DNA of 64,000 nucleotides from Ignavibacteriota bacterium (GCA_013285405.1 CP053446.1:3457001-3521000), one strand, 5' to 3'. Shown: positions 25,641 to 34,973, counted from the stretch's first letter. Notes: a model not told the origin generated them from the sequence alone. A program made the numbers and translations.

Positions 25641-26777
25641 TCAATTCGATGGCTGCACTTGTTTGTTCAACCAGAAATACCAGTTCTGATAAGCCAGTCG
25701 GGCAACTCCATTCTCATCATATATTCCAGTATCCTTCCAGACTTTGTTGAGATCATCAGGTGAACCTATATCTTCCCATAAAGCATCATAATCTCTTAGA
25801 ACAAAATTCACAACAAATTTTAGATCATATTGTTCAGCTTTGTTCATTAAAAGAGTTAAGTACTGGTTTTGTTTTTGTGGTGAACCATTCAGAACAACAG
25901 TTCCTTCATAAACTGTTATCGAATCTGCAGCATAACCTGTTTCGCAAATTGCTTTATCCTTTGGCAGATATGAAAATATTTTCTCAAACATATCTGAAGG
26001 AATTGAATCACATAAAAATCCAGTTAAATATGGATACAACGAAACACCACATAAATCTGTAAAGTTAATTATGTTGTCAAGAACCTGCATTTGCTGCGAA
26101 TGATTAGCATTCGTATAACCTTCAACGAGGTCCATCCCTGTTACAGAAACAAGTATTGGAAGCTGCGGATCGAGAATTTTTAATTGTTGATAAACGTACT
26201 GGTGTAAGTCGAGATATTCATCCCACAATCCAGGAGCCTGAATCATAAGCAGATTTACTTCAATACCAATTACAAAAAAATCCGGGTTGAAATAATTTTT
26301 TATTCGCACACAGTAGTTTAAGAAAGCTTGTTTAACATCAGGATGATTGAACGAAATAGTATCCCATGGTGCAGGTAAAGGTAAATCACCTTTTTCAGCT
26401 TTGTACGGCGCTAATCCATCTCTGAAAAATCTGATTGGAGTAACTGACAACAAAATTTTGTGTGAAGCCGGAGTTCGTGAAAGCCTGTACTGCCAATCGT
26501 TCATTATGTTGATATGAAAATCTGAACCACTCAGAGCTTCCGGCCAGGGAACTCCATCATCAAAGTGATGAGAAATAATATCAGCGTCAGTTGCAAGTTT
26601 ATTATAAACATAGTCAACTGCTTCATTGCTAATATCGTAAGGAAAAGGAGTGAATCCCATATAAAAACTTCTTGTTGCCTTTGGTGGTGGATCAACAATT
26701 GGATTTTCTTCTTTAGTACAACCTGATACCAAAAAGATAAATAGACTAAAAGCCGATGATAAAATAATTTTCTTCAT
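25641..26777 (-). CDS. Lipoprotein with glycosidase-like TIM barrel
   Basis: 378 aa. The lipobox is LVSGC (Cys20), so it is membrane-anchored. The rest looks like a clan GH-A TIM barrel: Glu173 in IGIEVNLL at the end of strand 4 and Glu279 in ICETGYA at the end of strand 7, spaced as acid/base and nucleophile in this clan. It vaguely resembles arabinogalactanase-type (GH53) enzymes, but I cannot name the family. The start overlaps the stop of the CapA-like gene by 4 nt, suggesting joint expression in envelope or polysaccharide work. Confidence 0.68.
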   Translation of the reverse strand: MKKIILSSAFSLFIFLVSGCTKEENPIVDPPPKATRSFYMGFTPFPYDISNEAVDYVYNKLATDADIISHHFDDGVPWPEALSGSDFHINIMNDWQYRLSRTPASHKILLSVTPIRFFRDGLAPYKAEKGDLPLPAPWDTISFNHPDVKQAFLNYCVRIKNYFNPDFFVIGIEVNLLMIQAPGLWDEYLDLHQYVYQQLKILDPQLPILVSVTGMDLVEGYTNANHSQQMQVLDNIINFTDLCGVSLYPYLTGFLCDSIPSDMFEKIFSYLPKDKAICETGYAADSITVYEGTVVLNGSPQKQNQYLTLLMNKAEQYDLKFVVNFVLRDYDALWEDIGSPDDLNKVWKDTGIYDENGVARLAYQNWYFWLNKQVQPSN

Positions 26778-27934
26778 TTCAACAATTTAATTTTACTGTT
26801 ATTTGAATATTTATTAATAATTTCTTTTGTATCACTGAATGCTTCTTCCATCAATTTCTTATCGTGTTTAGTCAAATAATTACAGGTTGTATCATTTGAT
26901 AGCTGTGAAGGTAAAATCACATACTCCCTTCCCTTTTCAGTTTCGCCTTTGAACACCCACGTCGGCAGATAATTAACTTCACGAATATAAATGGAATCGC
27001 TTAAAATGTTTTTCGAAATTTGAATATTTAGAATTAATCCTGCATCAGAATATCGCCAGCGTTGATTTGAAACAAAATTTCCAAGCGAATAAGCGACAAA
27101 TCCAGAATCAAGTTTAGCGTTATTCGTTTTAAAAAAGTTAACAGGTTGAATAACGTGCGGATGACCGCCGATTATAATATCAGCACCGTATTCGATTATT
27201 TTATTAACAATTTGTTTTTGATAATCATCCGGTTCACGCAAATACTCCTGACCAAAATGAAGATGAACCAGAACGACATCAACATTTTTTTCCCTTGCCT
27301 TAACTATATCATTTTTCATTAATTCCTCATCAATCAGATTTATTGCAAAATCTTTTCCTTTTGGGATAGGAAGACCGTTTGTGTTTTCGCTATAAGCAAG
27401 AAATGCAATTGTGATCGAATTGATTTCAAATATGCGAACTGAATCTCTATCCTCCTTGGAAACAAATGTCCCGGTCTGATAAAGCTGATTATCATTAATT
27501 ATCTCAATAGTTCTTTTAACTCCATCCCATCCCTGATCAAGAGCGTGATTATTTGCAGTAATAAGCAAATCAAATCCCGCATCTTTCAAAGCATAAATAA
27601 AATCATCGGGTGCATTGAAATAAGGATATCCGCTGTAACCTTTGTTCTTTCCTGCAACGACAGTTTCAAGATTACCAACTGTAAAATCAGATTCTGATAA
27701 GAATGTTTTTACTTCTGTATATACACCTGTAAAATCGAAAGTGTCTGCACCAACATTTGCATAATTAAATTGAGTGGAATGACACATAAGATCGCCGGTA
27801 AAGCAGAGAGTTACAGTAAGAACCGAATCTTCTGGAACACTAACTTCAGTTTTCTCTGCTCCGACAGAATTAAATAAATAATGCTGAAGTGTTATAATTA
27901 TGATGAACGCAATAAATGAAAGAATACTTTTCAT
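26774..27934 (-). CDS. CapA-family metallophosphatase-like protein
   Basis: 386 aa. An N-terminal signal/anchor (about 5-22) precedes a CapA domain with the family motifs CFTGDLMCH (about 47-55), GNLETV, ITANNHALDQG and IGGHPHVIQ, which resemble metal-binding sites of calcineurin-like phosphatases. CapA (PgsA) proteins act in capsule or poly-gamma-glutamate export in some bacteria, but no pgsB/C partners are seen here, so the function is open. It forms a coupled pair with the following lipoprotein gene. Confidence 0.85.
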   Translation of the reverse strand: MKSILSFIAFIIIITLQHYLFNSVGAEKTEVSVPEDSVLTVTLCFTGDLMCHSTQFNYANVGADTFDFTGVYTEVKTFLSESDFTVGNLETVVAGKNKGYSGYPYFNAPDDFIYALKDAGFDLLITANNHALDQGWDGVKRTIEIINDNQLYQTGTFVSKEDRDSVRIFEINSITIAFLAYSENTNGLPIPKGKDFAINLIDEELMKNDIVKAREKNVDVVLVHLHFGQEYLREPDDYQKQIVNKIIEYGADIIIGGHPHVIQPVNFFKTNNAKLDSGFVAYSLGNFVSNQRWRYSDAGLILNIQISKNILSDSIYIREVNYLPTWVFKGETEKGREYVILPSQLSNDTTCNYLTKHDKKLMEEAFSDTKEIINKYSNNSKIKLLK

Positions 27935-27956
27935 AATTTTAAGATAAATTCATCCG

Positions 27957-27994
27957 CATAAAAAATAAGGCTGGATTGATATTTCAACCCAGCC
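27957..27994 (-). terminator. Rho-independent terminator after the histone-H1-like gene
   Basis: On the minus strand GGCTGG and CCAGCC pair, extended by complementary GTT/AAT flanks, and are followed by UUAUUUUUU. It lies 27 nt past the stop of the small gene at 28021 and separates it from the CapA-like gene. Confidence 0.82.
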
Positions 27995-28020
27995 CTCACA
28001 TCAAACCGGAAAGCCTTGGC

Positions 28021-28212
28021 TTAACCTTTAGATGCTTTTCTTTGAGCTTTTACATCCTGCACGTCCTTACGTACATCCTGGCAAAGTTTTCGTAGATCAC
28101 TTAAGCCTTTTCTTACGCGAGTTCCTGCAGCGGATTGTCCTTTTTCATAAAATTTATGAAAATCGGTTTCCAATCCTTGTACGAACTGAACCAATTGATT
28201 GAATTTATCCAT
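28021..28212 (-). CDS. Histone H1-like DNA-binding protein
   Basis: 63 aa, helical, basic at the C-terminus. The sequence pattern FNQLVQFVQGLETDFHKFYEK then AAGTRVRKGLSDLRKLCQDV matches the small Hc1/histone H1-like proteins of Bacteroidota and Chlamydiae, which compact the nucleoid. The start is the ATG at 28212, because GGAGG lies 6 nt before it. The in-frame ATG at 28224 overlaps that ribosome binding site. It has its own terminator and is probably a single highly expressed gene. Confidence 0.82.
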   Translation of the reverse strand: MDKFNQLVQFVQGLETDFHKFYEKGQSAAGTRVRKGLSDLRKLCQDVRKDVQDVKAQRKASKG

Positions 28213-28288
28213 TCGTTCCTCCATTATTAGTGGTTGATTATGTTAATTAGAATCTGACTATTTCTTTTTACTTCCTGAAACATATCTC

Positions 28289-30301
28289 TTAATTGCCAAC
28301 CTCGGCAGAAAGGTTTTCAAGAATAATTTCTGCAATATCTTTTACTTTTACTTCCTCTGTTTTATTAAAATGTTTTACACCATCAGTCATCATTGTCATA
28401 CAAAAAGGACACGCAGAGGCGATTGTTTCAGCATTTGTTGCCAGTGCTTCTTTTGTTCTTTCTTCATTTATTCTTCCGCCTTCATCATCCTCAAGAAATA
28501 ATCTACCGCCGCCAGCACCACAACAGAATCCTTTATCCTTATTACGACTCATTTCAATTAAATTAATTCCTTCCACTGCAGAAAGACTTTTTCTTGGTGC
28601 ATCGTAAACTTCATTATATCTTCCTAAATAACATGAGTCGTGATATGTAACATCTGAATTGTTATTTCCATTCAATAAAATTTTCTTCGAAGCAATCATC
28701 TCATCAATTAATTCGGTGTGATGATAAACTTCAAAGTGCCCGCCAAATTGCTTGTATTCATTTTTTAATGAATGAAAACAATGCGGACAAGCAGTAACTA
28801 TTTTCTGAACTTTGTAATGATTTAAAGTTTCTACGTTTTCCATCATGAACATTTGAGCAAGATATTCATTACCAAGTCGTCTTGCTGTATCACCATTGCA
28901 TTTTTCCTGAGTTCCAAGAATTCTGAATTCAACTCCGGCTATCTGCATTAGTTTAGAAAATGACTGAGAAACTTTCTTGTAACGTTCATCATAAGAACCT
29001 GCACATCCAACCCAAAATAGATATTCGCAATTTGAATCCTCAGCCATCGTTTTGACTCCAAGCCCTTCTGCCCATTTTGCTCTGTCAGCAGGATTGAAAG
29101 CCCACGGAGAATAATTAGTCTCGAGACTTTTGAATACAGCGTTTAATTCAGATGGAAACTTCGACTCAGTTAAAACCAGGTCCCTTCTCATATCAATTAT
29201 ACTATCAAGATGCTCGATCATTACAGGGCATTCCTGTACGCAAGCCATACAGGTTGTACATTGCCATAAAACTTTATCAGAAACATAGTCATGAACAAGA
29301 GTTTTTTGAAATAGTTCGCTTTCGGTAACACCATCTACTATCAACGGTGCCTTATCTTTTGTTCTTCTTCTGATATCAACAATTATTTCTTTTGGATTTA
29401 ATGACTTGCCAACAGTATGCGCCGGACAAGCTTGAGTACATCTTCCACATTCTGTACAGCTATAACCATCAAGAATTTGCTTCCAAGATAAATGCTCAAT
29501 ATCAGAAGCACCAAATGATTCAGCGTTTTCGTCTTCAAGATTAAGATGCTTGATAGTATTTCTGACAGGATCGAGGTTTGCAAAATATGTATTTGGTATC
29601 GAAGTAAATACATGCAGATGCTTTGAATATGGTAGAAAATTCATAAAACCAAAGATCGTTAGCACGTGAATCCACCAATAAACTTCATAAGCAGCATTGG
29701 CTCCTATCGAAGGATTGTCAAAGAATACATTTACGAGTACGGCAGAGATAGGACGAACTTCATACTCGTGCAATACAAAATTATTTTTTGCAATTCCTGC
29801 CATATTCTGTAACAACATTGATACAACTACAATTAAAATAAGTGAGAGTATTACAATTGCATCGAGTGATGCACCTTTATCAACCTGCAGACGCGGAATT
29901 TTAAAGACATATCTTCTTAAAAGCGCAGTAACAACAGCAATAATAACCAGAAGACCAAAAACATCCTGAATCACTGTGATGACAGAATAAACCGGACCTA
30001 AAAATGAAAGATTAAATGATGAATAAAATCCCTGGATGATTGCTTCAATTACTGCAAAGAGGAAAAGAATAAATCCCCAGAAAATCAAAAAGTGAACTGT
30101 TCCGGCAACTGGTTCTCTCAAAAGTTTTGATTGTCCGAATGCAATTTTTAATACGTTTCCAATTCGTCTTCCAACATCGTCAAATCTGTTGTCCTTCTTT
30201 TTTGCAACTTTCATATAAAGGAATAAATTTCTTAAGCTCCAGCTAAGAAATCCAAATGCTGATAGAAAGACTACTATGAATATTACGTTTTTAATTGTCA
30301 T
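28289..30301 (-). CDS. Membrane Fe-S oxidoreductase (cytochrome b-like, DUF224/HdrD-like)
   Basis: 670 aa. The N-terminal 235 residues hold about five to six membrane helices of NarI/HmcE-like type. The middle has two 4Fe-4S motifs (CTECGRCTQACP and CTTCMACVQECP). The C-terminal half has two CCG domains (VGCAGSYDER; DSCYLGR with FCCGAGGG), as in HdrD/GlpC. Proteins of this build are proposed to pass electrons from ETF to menaquinone during fatty-acid oxidation in bacteria lacking classical ETF-QO. The acyl-CoA dehydrogenase 1.6 kb away fits this. The electron donor is an inference. Confidence 0.82.
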   Translation of the reverse strand: MTIKNVIFIVVFLSAFGFLSWSLRNLFLYMKVAKKKDNRFDDVGRRIGNVLKIAFGQSKLLREPVAGTVHFLIFWGFILFLFAVIEAIIQGFYSSFNLSFLGPVYSVITVIQDVFGLLVIIAVVTALLRRYVFKIPRLQVDKGASLDAIVILSLILIVVVSMLLQNMAGIAKNNFVLHEYEVRPISAVLVNVFFDNPSIGANAAYEVYWWIHVLTIFGFMNFLPYSKHLHVFTSIPNTYFANLDPVRNTIKHLNLEDENAESFGASDIEHLSWKQILDGYSCTECGRCTQACPAHTVGKSLNPKEIIVDIRRRTKDKAPLIVDGVTESELFQKTLVHDYVSDKVLWQCTTCMACVQECPVMIEHLDSIIDMRRDLVLTESKFPSELNAVFKSLETNYSPWAFNPADRAKWAEGLGVKTMAEDSNCEYLFWVGCAGSYDERYKKVSQSFSKLMQIAGVEFRILGTQEKCNGDTARRLGNEYLAQMFMMENVETLNHYKVQKIVTACPHCFHSLKNEYKQFGGHFEVYHHTELIDEMIASKKILLNGNNNSDVTYHDSCYLGRYNEVYDAPRKSLSAVEGINLIEMSRNKDKGFCCGAGGGRLFLEDDEGGRINEERTKEALATNAETIASACPFCMTMMTDGVKHFNKTEEVKVKDIAEIILENLSAEVGN

Positions 30302-30318
30302 TCGATTTAACTAATTAT

Positions 30319-30897
30319 TTATGGCAGTCTTTGATGTTTTTCAGCAAATGTGAAATAAATAGATGCAGCCACAAAAACTTTTACTACCATCCAAATTGTA
30401 AATATTGACGCACCTGCCTTAACAGAATTAACAATGTTATGAAGATATGCAGCAGATAAATATAAAGTTCCAAAAAGTATCACAATTAACTCAGCAATAA
30501 ACATTGCAATTATGATTGTCAGATATTTCTGATTTTTTCCTGTCATATATCCAACTAAATAGGCTGCAATCGGGAATGCAAGAAGGTAACCACCAGTTGG
30601 ACCAATCAATCTTGCAAATCCGATTGTTCCATCAGCAGTTTGAGCAAATACTGGTAATCCGATTGCTCCAAGAAAAATATAGATTATTTGGCTGTAAGCA
30701 CCATTCTTTGCACCGAGAAAAGCACCGGCTAAAAGAACGATCATCGTCTGTAATGTAAACGGAACAGGTTTAACCGGAATTGAAACCTGCGCTGATATTA
30801 TAGTTAAAATTGTAAATGAAAGAATCCAGAATAATTCTGATTCTTTTATTGAACTAAATATATGGCTGATTGTAAAATTTTGTGAAGATGATTTCAT
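30319..30897 (-). CDS. bioY: Biotin transporter BioY (ECF S component)
   Basis: 192-aa membrane protein with about six helices. The BioY signatures VKPVPFTLQTMIVLLAGAFL and GPTGGYLLAFPIAAYLVG are clear. It is the substrate-binding component of an energy-coupling-factor transporter, but no bioM/N or EcfAAT genes lie nearby, so it uses shared energising subunits or works alone. It sits 17 nt upstream of the Fe-S oxidoreductase gene on the same strand. Confidence 0.92.
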   Translation of the reverse strand: MKSSSQNFTISHIFSSIKESELFWILSFTILTIISAQVSIPVKPVPFTLQTMIVLLAGAFLGAKNGAYSQIIYIFLGAIGLPVFAQTADGTIGFARLIGPTGGYLLAFPIAAYLVGYMTGKNQKYLTIIIAMFIAELIVILFGTLYLSAAYLHNIVNSVKAGASIFTIWMVVKVFVAASIYFTFAEKHQRLP

Positions 30898-30904
30898 ATT
30901 TTCC

Positions 30905-31738
30905 TTAATTTAAGCGTTGATTAAAAAATTTAAGAGTCTTTTCAAGCACAGAGTCAAACTTCGGATTACTTTTCTCGAAAGGATGTGTAACATCAAAAGT
31001 ATGTCCTGTAGCCTTTATTTTATAGAATTCTGTCAAGTTCTTATCCGACCAGTTGTAAATTTGTTCACTCTCTTCTATTTTGACTGATAAATCTTGTTCG
31101 CCGTGAATAATTAACAATGGTTTGTTCAGGTTTCTTGCTGCAAATTCAATGTTTAATAAATCATCTTTATTCTTTTCGATATCATCGAGCAAGCATACAT
31201 TTAATCGCATCAACTGATTTGTTCTGGTATTCAAAACTTCAAAGAATCCATTTTTTCGCCATTGATCTTCTTGTCTTCTTGAATATCTGTTAAAATTCGC
31301 AACAGGCGCCCACAATGCAACAGCATTGATTTCCTTTCGTCTCGAAGAAAAAATCAGCGAATCGCCTCCGCCACGGCTATGTCCAATAATCCCAATCTTC
31401 TTATTGCTCTTTGAACCGAAAAAATTATTCAAATATGCATCTAGAATTTCATTCAATTCGTCGAGTTCAAGAGAAAATGTATTATCCGCAAATTTATCAA
31501 GTTCCGTAAACTCGGTTGGAATGTTACCAATTCCGTTATGAGAAAAATTAAATGAAAGAACAAAATATCCTCTTTCAGCAAAGTAATTTCCTGAGTAAGG
31601 CCAAAAACCCCAATCTTTAAATCCTTTGAATCCGTGAACAAAAATAAGGCAAGATGCAGATTCTAAATTTTCGTATCCATAAGTAGTAAATCTAAGTTTT
31701 TCTCTTTTCTTTGTATTTAGCACAAAATCTTTGTTCAT
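30905..31738 (-). CDS. Alpha/beta-hydrolase (dienelactone hydrolase-like)
   Basis: 277 aa. The nucleophile elbow GHSRGGGDS, the oxyanion-region motif VHGFKGFKDWG and the late HGEQDLSVKIEES and ATGHTFD segments place Ser, Asp and His of the triad. The substrate is unknown. The start is set at the ATG at 31738 rather than the TTG at 31747. The stop lies 7 nt before the BioY start. Confidence 0.85.
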   Translation of the reverse strand: MNKDFVLNTKKREKLRFTTYGYENLESASCLIFVHGFKGFKDWGFWPYSGNYFAERGYFVLSFNFSHNGIGNIPTEFTELDKFADNTFSLELDELNEILDAYLNNFFGSKSNKKIGIIGHSRGGGDSLIFSSRRKEINAVALWAPVANFNRYSRRQEDQWRKNGFFEVLNTRTNQLMRLNVCLLDDIEKNKDDLLNIEFAARNLNKPLLIIHGEQDLSVKIEESEQIYNWSDKNLTEFYKIKATGHTFDVTHPFEKSNPKFDSVLEKTLKFFNQRLN

Positions 31739-31893
31739 CCGAATCAAATATGTCGAATATCGTTAGAAAAGTCAATATTCAATAAAAATTTAAAATTTTG
31801 GAAAAAATTCAGCTTTTTGATGTATTTGGGCTGTTTTTTAACTTTCGGGTGGATTTCAAAACTATATTCATCATCCCGAAAACTGTTAACATT

Positions 31894-33033
31894 ATGGATT
31901 TTACTCTATCTGAAGATTTACGAATGCTAAAAGAGCTTGCCCGCGAATTCACAAATAGTGAAATAAAACCAGTAGCTCAAAAAATTGATGAGGAAGAAAA
32001 GATACCAAAAGAACTAATTCAAAAACTCGCTGAGGTTGGATTTTTTGGGACTTCTTTTCCCGAAGAATTTGGTGGTGGTGGTTTTGGAAAAGTCGGTTAT
32101 TGTGTTATGATGGAAGAAATCGCACGCGGCTGTTCTTCAACCGCAACAATGATCGGCGCGCATCAATCAATAGGAACAAATGCCATCTTTATTGGTGGTT
32201 CGGAAGAGTTAAAGAAAAAATATTTACCAAGACTTTGTTCCGGGGAAATGATAGCTTCCTTTGCATTAACTGAACCTGAAGCTGGCTCAGATACATTTAA
32301 TCTTAAAACTGAAGCGAGAAAAAATGGTAATAAATGGATTTTAAATGGTTCTAAAATCTGGATTACAAATGCAGGAATCGCAAATTTATTCTCAGTATTT
32401 GCAAGAACAGAAAAAGGTATAACCGGATTTGCTGTGGAAGCTGATACACCGGGAATATCAATTGGTCCAGCAGAAAAAAAATTGGGAATAAAAGGAAGTA
32501 CAACAAACTCAATTACATTTGAAAATGTTGAAGTTCCTGATGAAAATATGATCGGAAGAGAAGGACGTGGTTTTATAATCGCAATGAAAACACTTGACGG
32601 AGGAAGGTTGACAATTGGTGCTTGCTGTCTTGGAGCATCAAGAGAATTACTGGAAATTTCTACGAACTATGCAAAACATAGAAAACAATTTGGTGAACCG
32701 ATTTCAAAATTCCAGGCAGTGCAGTTTATGCTGGCAGAAATGGCTTCAAAAATTTATCCAATGGAAAGTATTGTTTATAGATGCGCAAATGATTATGATA
32801 GAGGTAAAGATGTGTCAGTAGATGCCGCAATTGTTAAACTTTATGCATCTGAGGCAATGTCTGAAGTCGCCGATAAAGCTTTGCAGGTTCATGGTGGGAT
32901 GGGTTTTTCCCGTGAACTTCCAATGGAAAGATATTATCGTGATGCCAGAATTTTAAGAATTTTTGAAGGGACGACTGAAATTCAGAAAATGATAATTGGA
33001 CGACACATAATTAAATCAAACGGTAAAATTTAA
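31894..33033 (+). CDS. Acyl-CoA dehydrogenase
   Basis: FAD enzyme of fatty or branched-chain acyl-CoA oxidation, 379 aa from the ATG at 31894. The open frame upstream (back to a TTG at 31798) gives a non-family extension and is rejected. Visible motifs are FALTEPEAGSD, KIWITNAG, the FAD-binding REGRGF and GGRLTIG, and the catalytic-glutamate region RIFEGTTEIQKMIIGR at the C-terminus, as in short-chain/butyryl-CoA-type enzymes. It is followed after 4 nt by the HisA-like gene. Electrons would pass via ETF, possibly to the membrane Fe-S oxidoreductase nearby. Confidence 0.92.
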   Translation: MDFTLSEDLRMLKELAREFTNSEIKPVAQKIDEEEKIPKELIQKLAEVGFFGTSFPEEFGGGGFGKVGYCVMMEEIARGCSSTATMIGAHQSIGTNAIFIGGSEELKKKYLPRLCSGEMIASFALTEPEAGSDTFNLKTEARKNGNKWILNGSKIWITNAGIANLFSVFARTEKGITGFAVEADTPGISIGPAEKKLGIKGSTTNSITFENVEVPDENMIGREGRGFIIAMKTLDGGRLTIGACCLGASRELLEISTNYAKHRKQFGEPISKFQAVQFMLAEMASKIYPMESIVYRCANDYDRGKDVSVDAAIVKLYASEAMSEVADKALQVHGGMGFSRELPMERYYRDARILRIFEGTTEIQKMIIGRHIIKSNGKI

Positions 33034-33037
33034 AATT

Positions 33038-33796
33038 ATGTTACAGCAAAAACTTTTAGTAATTCCATCTATAGATATTAAAAATGGAAAGTGTGTCCGG
33101 ACAGTTCAGGGTATTCCTGAACTTGACTGTTATGAATACGGGAATAATCCTGTTGAGATGGCAAAAATCTGGCGTGCTGAAAACGCAAAAATGATTCACG
33201 TTGTTGACTTTGATGCTGCACACGAACAGTCAAAAAGAAATTATAAAGTGATCGAAGAGATTTGTTCATCTGTGGTAATACCTGTAGAGTTTGCTGGCGG
33301 AATCAGAAATATTCAGGATGCAGATGAAATCATACAAACAGGAATTATCAGACTCGCAATTAATACTCTTGCTGTTGAAAACAGGAAGGAATTCTTAAAG
33401 ATTTTCGAAAAGTATGGGCCCTCAAAAATCGTAATCTCTTTAGACATACTTGGCGAAGAATTAATGGTAAGAGGAAGAAGCAAAAAAACCGGAATCAATT
33501 TCAGAACTTTTACTCAGGAAATGGTTGCACTCGGTGTGAACAGGTTTATCGTTTGTGATATATCAAGAAACGGAACTCATATCGGACCAAATATTCAACT
33601 ATCGCGGGAAATAGCAGAATTAACAAAAGCTAAGGTAACACATGCCGGTGGAATTAGAAACAAAGATGAGTTGATGGATATTCAACAGCTAATTCCAATT
33701 GGTGTTGATTCAGCTATTGTTGGACGAGCGTTATATGAGAATAGATTTCCGTGTCAAAAACTCTGGCGTATCGCTGAATCGGGAATTTTTAACTAA
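33038..33796 (+). CDS. HisA-like (beta/alpha)8-barrel isomerase
   Basis: 252-aa barrel of the HisA/HisF family, closest to HisA (ProFAR isomerase). The catalytic-type aspartates are Asp13 (PSIDIKNGKCV) and Asp136 (ISLDIL). The first phosphate-binding loop reads EFAGGIR, the second HAGGIR, and GTHIGPN is conserved. The usual GGGIR and the GW after strand 5 of typical HisA are changed (FAGGIR, VRGRS). No other histidine genes are present. It is coupled to an acyl-CoA dehydrogenase (4-nt gap). It may be the only HisA in the genome or a paralogue with a new substrate. Confidence 0.75.
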   Translation: MLQQKLLVIPSIDIKNGKCVRTVQGIPELDCYEYGNNPVEMAKIWRAENAKMIHVVDFDAAHEQSKRNYKVIEEICSSVVIPVEFAGGIRNIQDADEIIQTGIIRLAINTLAVENRKEFLKIFEKYGPSKIVISLDILGEELMVRGRSKKTGINFRTFTQEMVALGVNRFIVCDISRNGTHIGPNIQLSREIAELTKAKVTHAGGIRNKDELMDIQQLIPIGVDSAIVGRALYENRFPCQKLWRIAESGIFN

Positions 33797-33930
33797 TTTT
33801 ATTTATAATTTTGTAGTATCAAGATTTAAATTAGATATTAAATCATGTTAGAAACTTAAATTTTATTATTTGACTGGTTAAAGCAGTAATTGTTTTACTT
33901 ATTTTTCATAATTCAAATTTTTAACCTGCA

Positions 33931-34461
33931 ATGACTGAAGAAATTAAAAAGCCAATACATAGCAGTTTTTGGGCAAACATTTTTCGTTCACCAACTGAAT
34001 CCGATGAACTTATCGCCTCTCTAAAAAATATTCCTTTATTTAAATCATTAACTAAACGGGATCTTTCCGAACTTCTCAATTTAATTCATGAACGTACTTA
34101 TGTGGCGGGCGAAAATATTTTCTATCAGGGTGACCCCGGAATCGGTCTGTATTTAATTCGCGAAGGTGAAGTTCAAGTCAATCGTGAAAGTGATAATGGA
34201 AATAAAATTCAATTAGCTGTTTTTCAAAAAGGAGATTTTTTTGGCGAACTTGCACTTATTGATAATGATAAGCGTTCGGCTTCAGCAACTGCAAAGACCG
34301 ATACTAAACTCTCTGTAATCTTCAAACCCGACCTTGACGAGTTTATAGAAAAATATCCCAAAAAAGGAGTAAAAATTTTACAAGGGATTGCCGAGATTAC
34401 AGCTTTGAGATTAAGAACTTTAAACGAAGATTATTTCGCTCTCAGAACAGATAAAAAGTAA
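33931..34461 (+). CDS. Cyclic-nucleotide-binding domain protein
   Basis: 176 aa with a single cNMP-binding domain at about residues 35-150. The phosphate-binding cassette FGELALIDNDKRSASAT has the conserved Glu and an Arg, so ligand binding is possible. There is no helix-turn-helix domain, so it is not a CRP-type regulator but a stand-alone sensor. It lies 12 nt upstream of a universal stress protein gene on the same strand. Confidence 0.88.
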   Translation: MTEEIKKPIHSSFWANIFRSPTESDELIASLKNIPLFKSLTKRDLSELLNLIHERTYVAGENIFYQGDPGIGLYLIREGEVQVNRESDNGNKIQLAVFQKGDFFGELALIDNDKRSASATAKTDTKLSVIFKPDLDEFIEKYPKKGVKILQGIAEITALRLRTLNEDYFALRTDKK

Positions 34462-34473
34462 TGGAGGTATAAG

Positions 34474-34968
34474 ATGGAATCTGGCATAAAAAAAATATTA
34501 GTTCCAATTGATTTTTCGGATTACTCAAAAAGTGCGCTGAGATATGCTGTCAACTTCAGCAAGAATTTTAAAGCTGAAATGATATTGATTTATGTTGTTG
34601 AACCGGTTATTTATCCACCTGACTTTAGTATGGGACAAATTGCTATCCCATCCGTAAAAGCTGAATGGGATAAAAGGGCAAATCAGGAACTGGATAAACT
34701 GGCTAAAGAAAATATTCCTGATACTGTCTCATTTAAAACGATCATCAAAACCGGAAAACCTTTTGTTGAGATAGTTGAAACTGCCAATGATCTTGATGTT
34801 GACTTGATTATTATTGCAACGCACGGTCGAACCGGAATTGAACATATTTTATTCGGTAGTACTGCAGAAAAAGTTGTTAGGAAAGCTCCCTGTCCTGTTT
34901 TAACATTGAGAGAGCCTATTAAAGGATTCAATTATAAAGATGGAATGAAAAAAGAAAACGGTAGTTAG
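34474..34968 (+). CDS. Universal stress protein (UspA family)
   Basis: 164 aa, one Usp domain. The nucleotide-binding signature is complete: IATHGRTGIEHILFGSTAEKV (G-2x-G-9x-G-S/T), preceded by the N-terminal ILVPIDFSDYS. An excellent ribosome binding site (GGAGG) lies 6 nt before the ATG. It is in an operon with the cNMP-binding protein. It converges with the polyprenyl synthase gene with a 5-nt gap. Confidence 0.92.
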   Translation: MESGIKKILVPIDFSDYSKSALRYAVNFSKNFKAEMILIYVVEPVIYPPDFSMGQIAIPSVKAEWDKRANQELDKLAKENIPDTVSFKTIIKTGKPFVEIVETANDLDVDLIIIATHGRTGIEHILFGSTAEKVVRKAPCPVLTLREPIKGFNYKDGMKKENGS

Positions 34969-34973
34969 TCAGT

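Noticed and set aside
28213..28224. Upstream ATG of the histone-H1-like gene
   Set aside because: The ATG at 28224 overlaps the GGAGG that is ideally placed for the ATG at 28212.
31798..31893. N-terminal extension of the acyl-CoA dehydrogenase from a TTG
   Set aside because: The extra 32 residues are not family-like. The normal N-terminus starts at the ATG at 31894.
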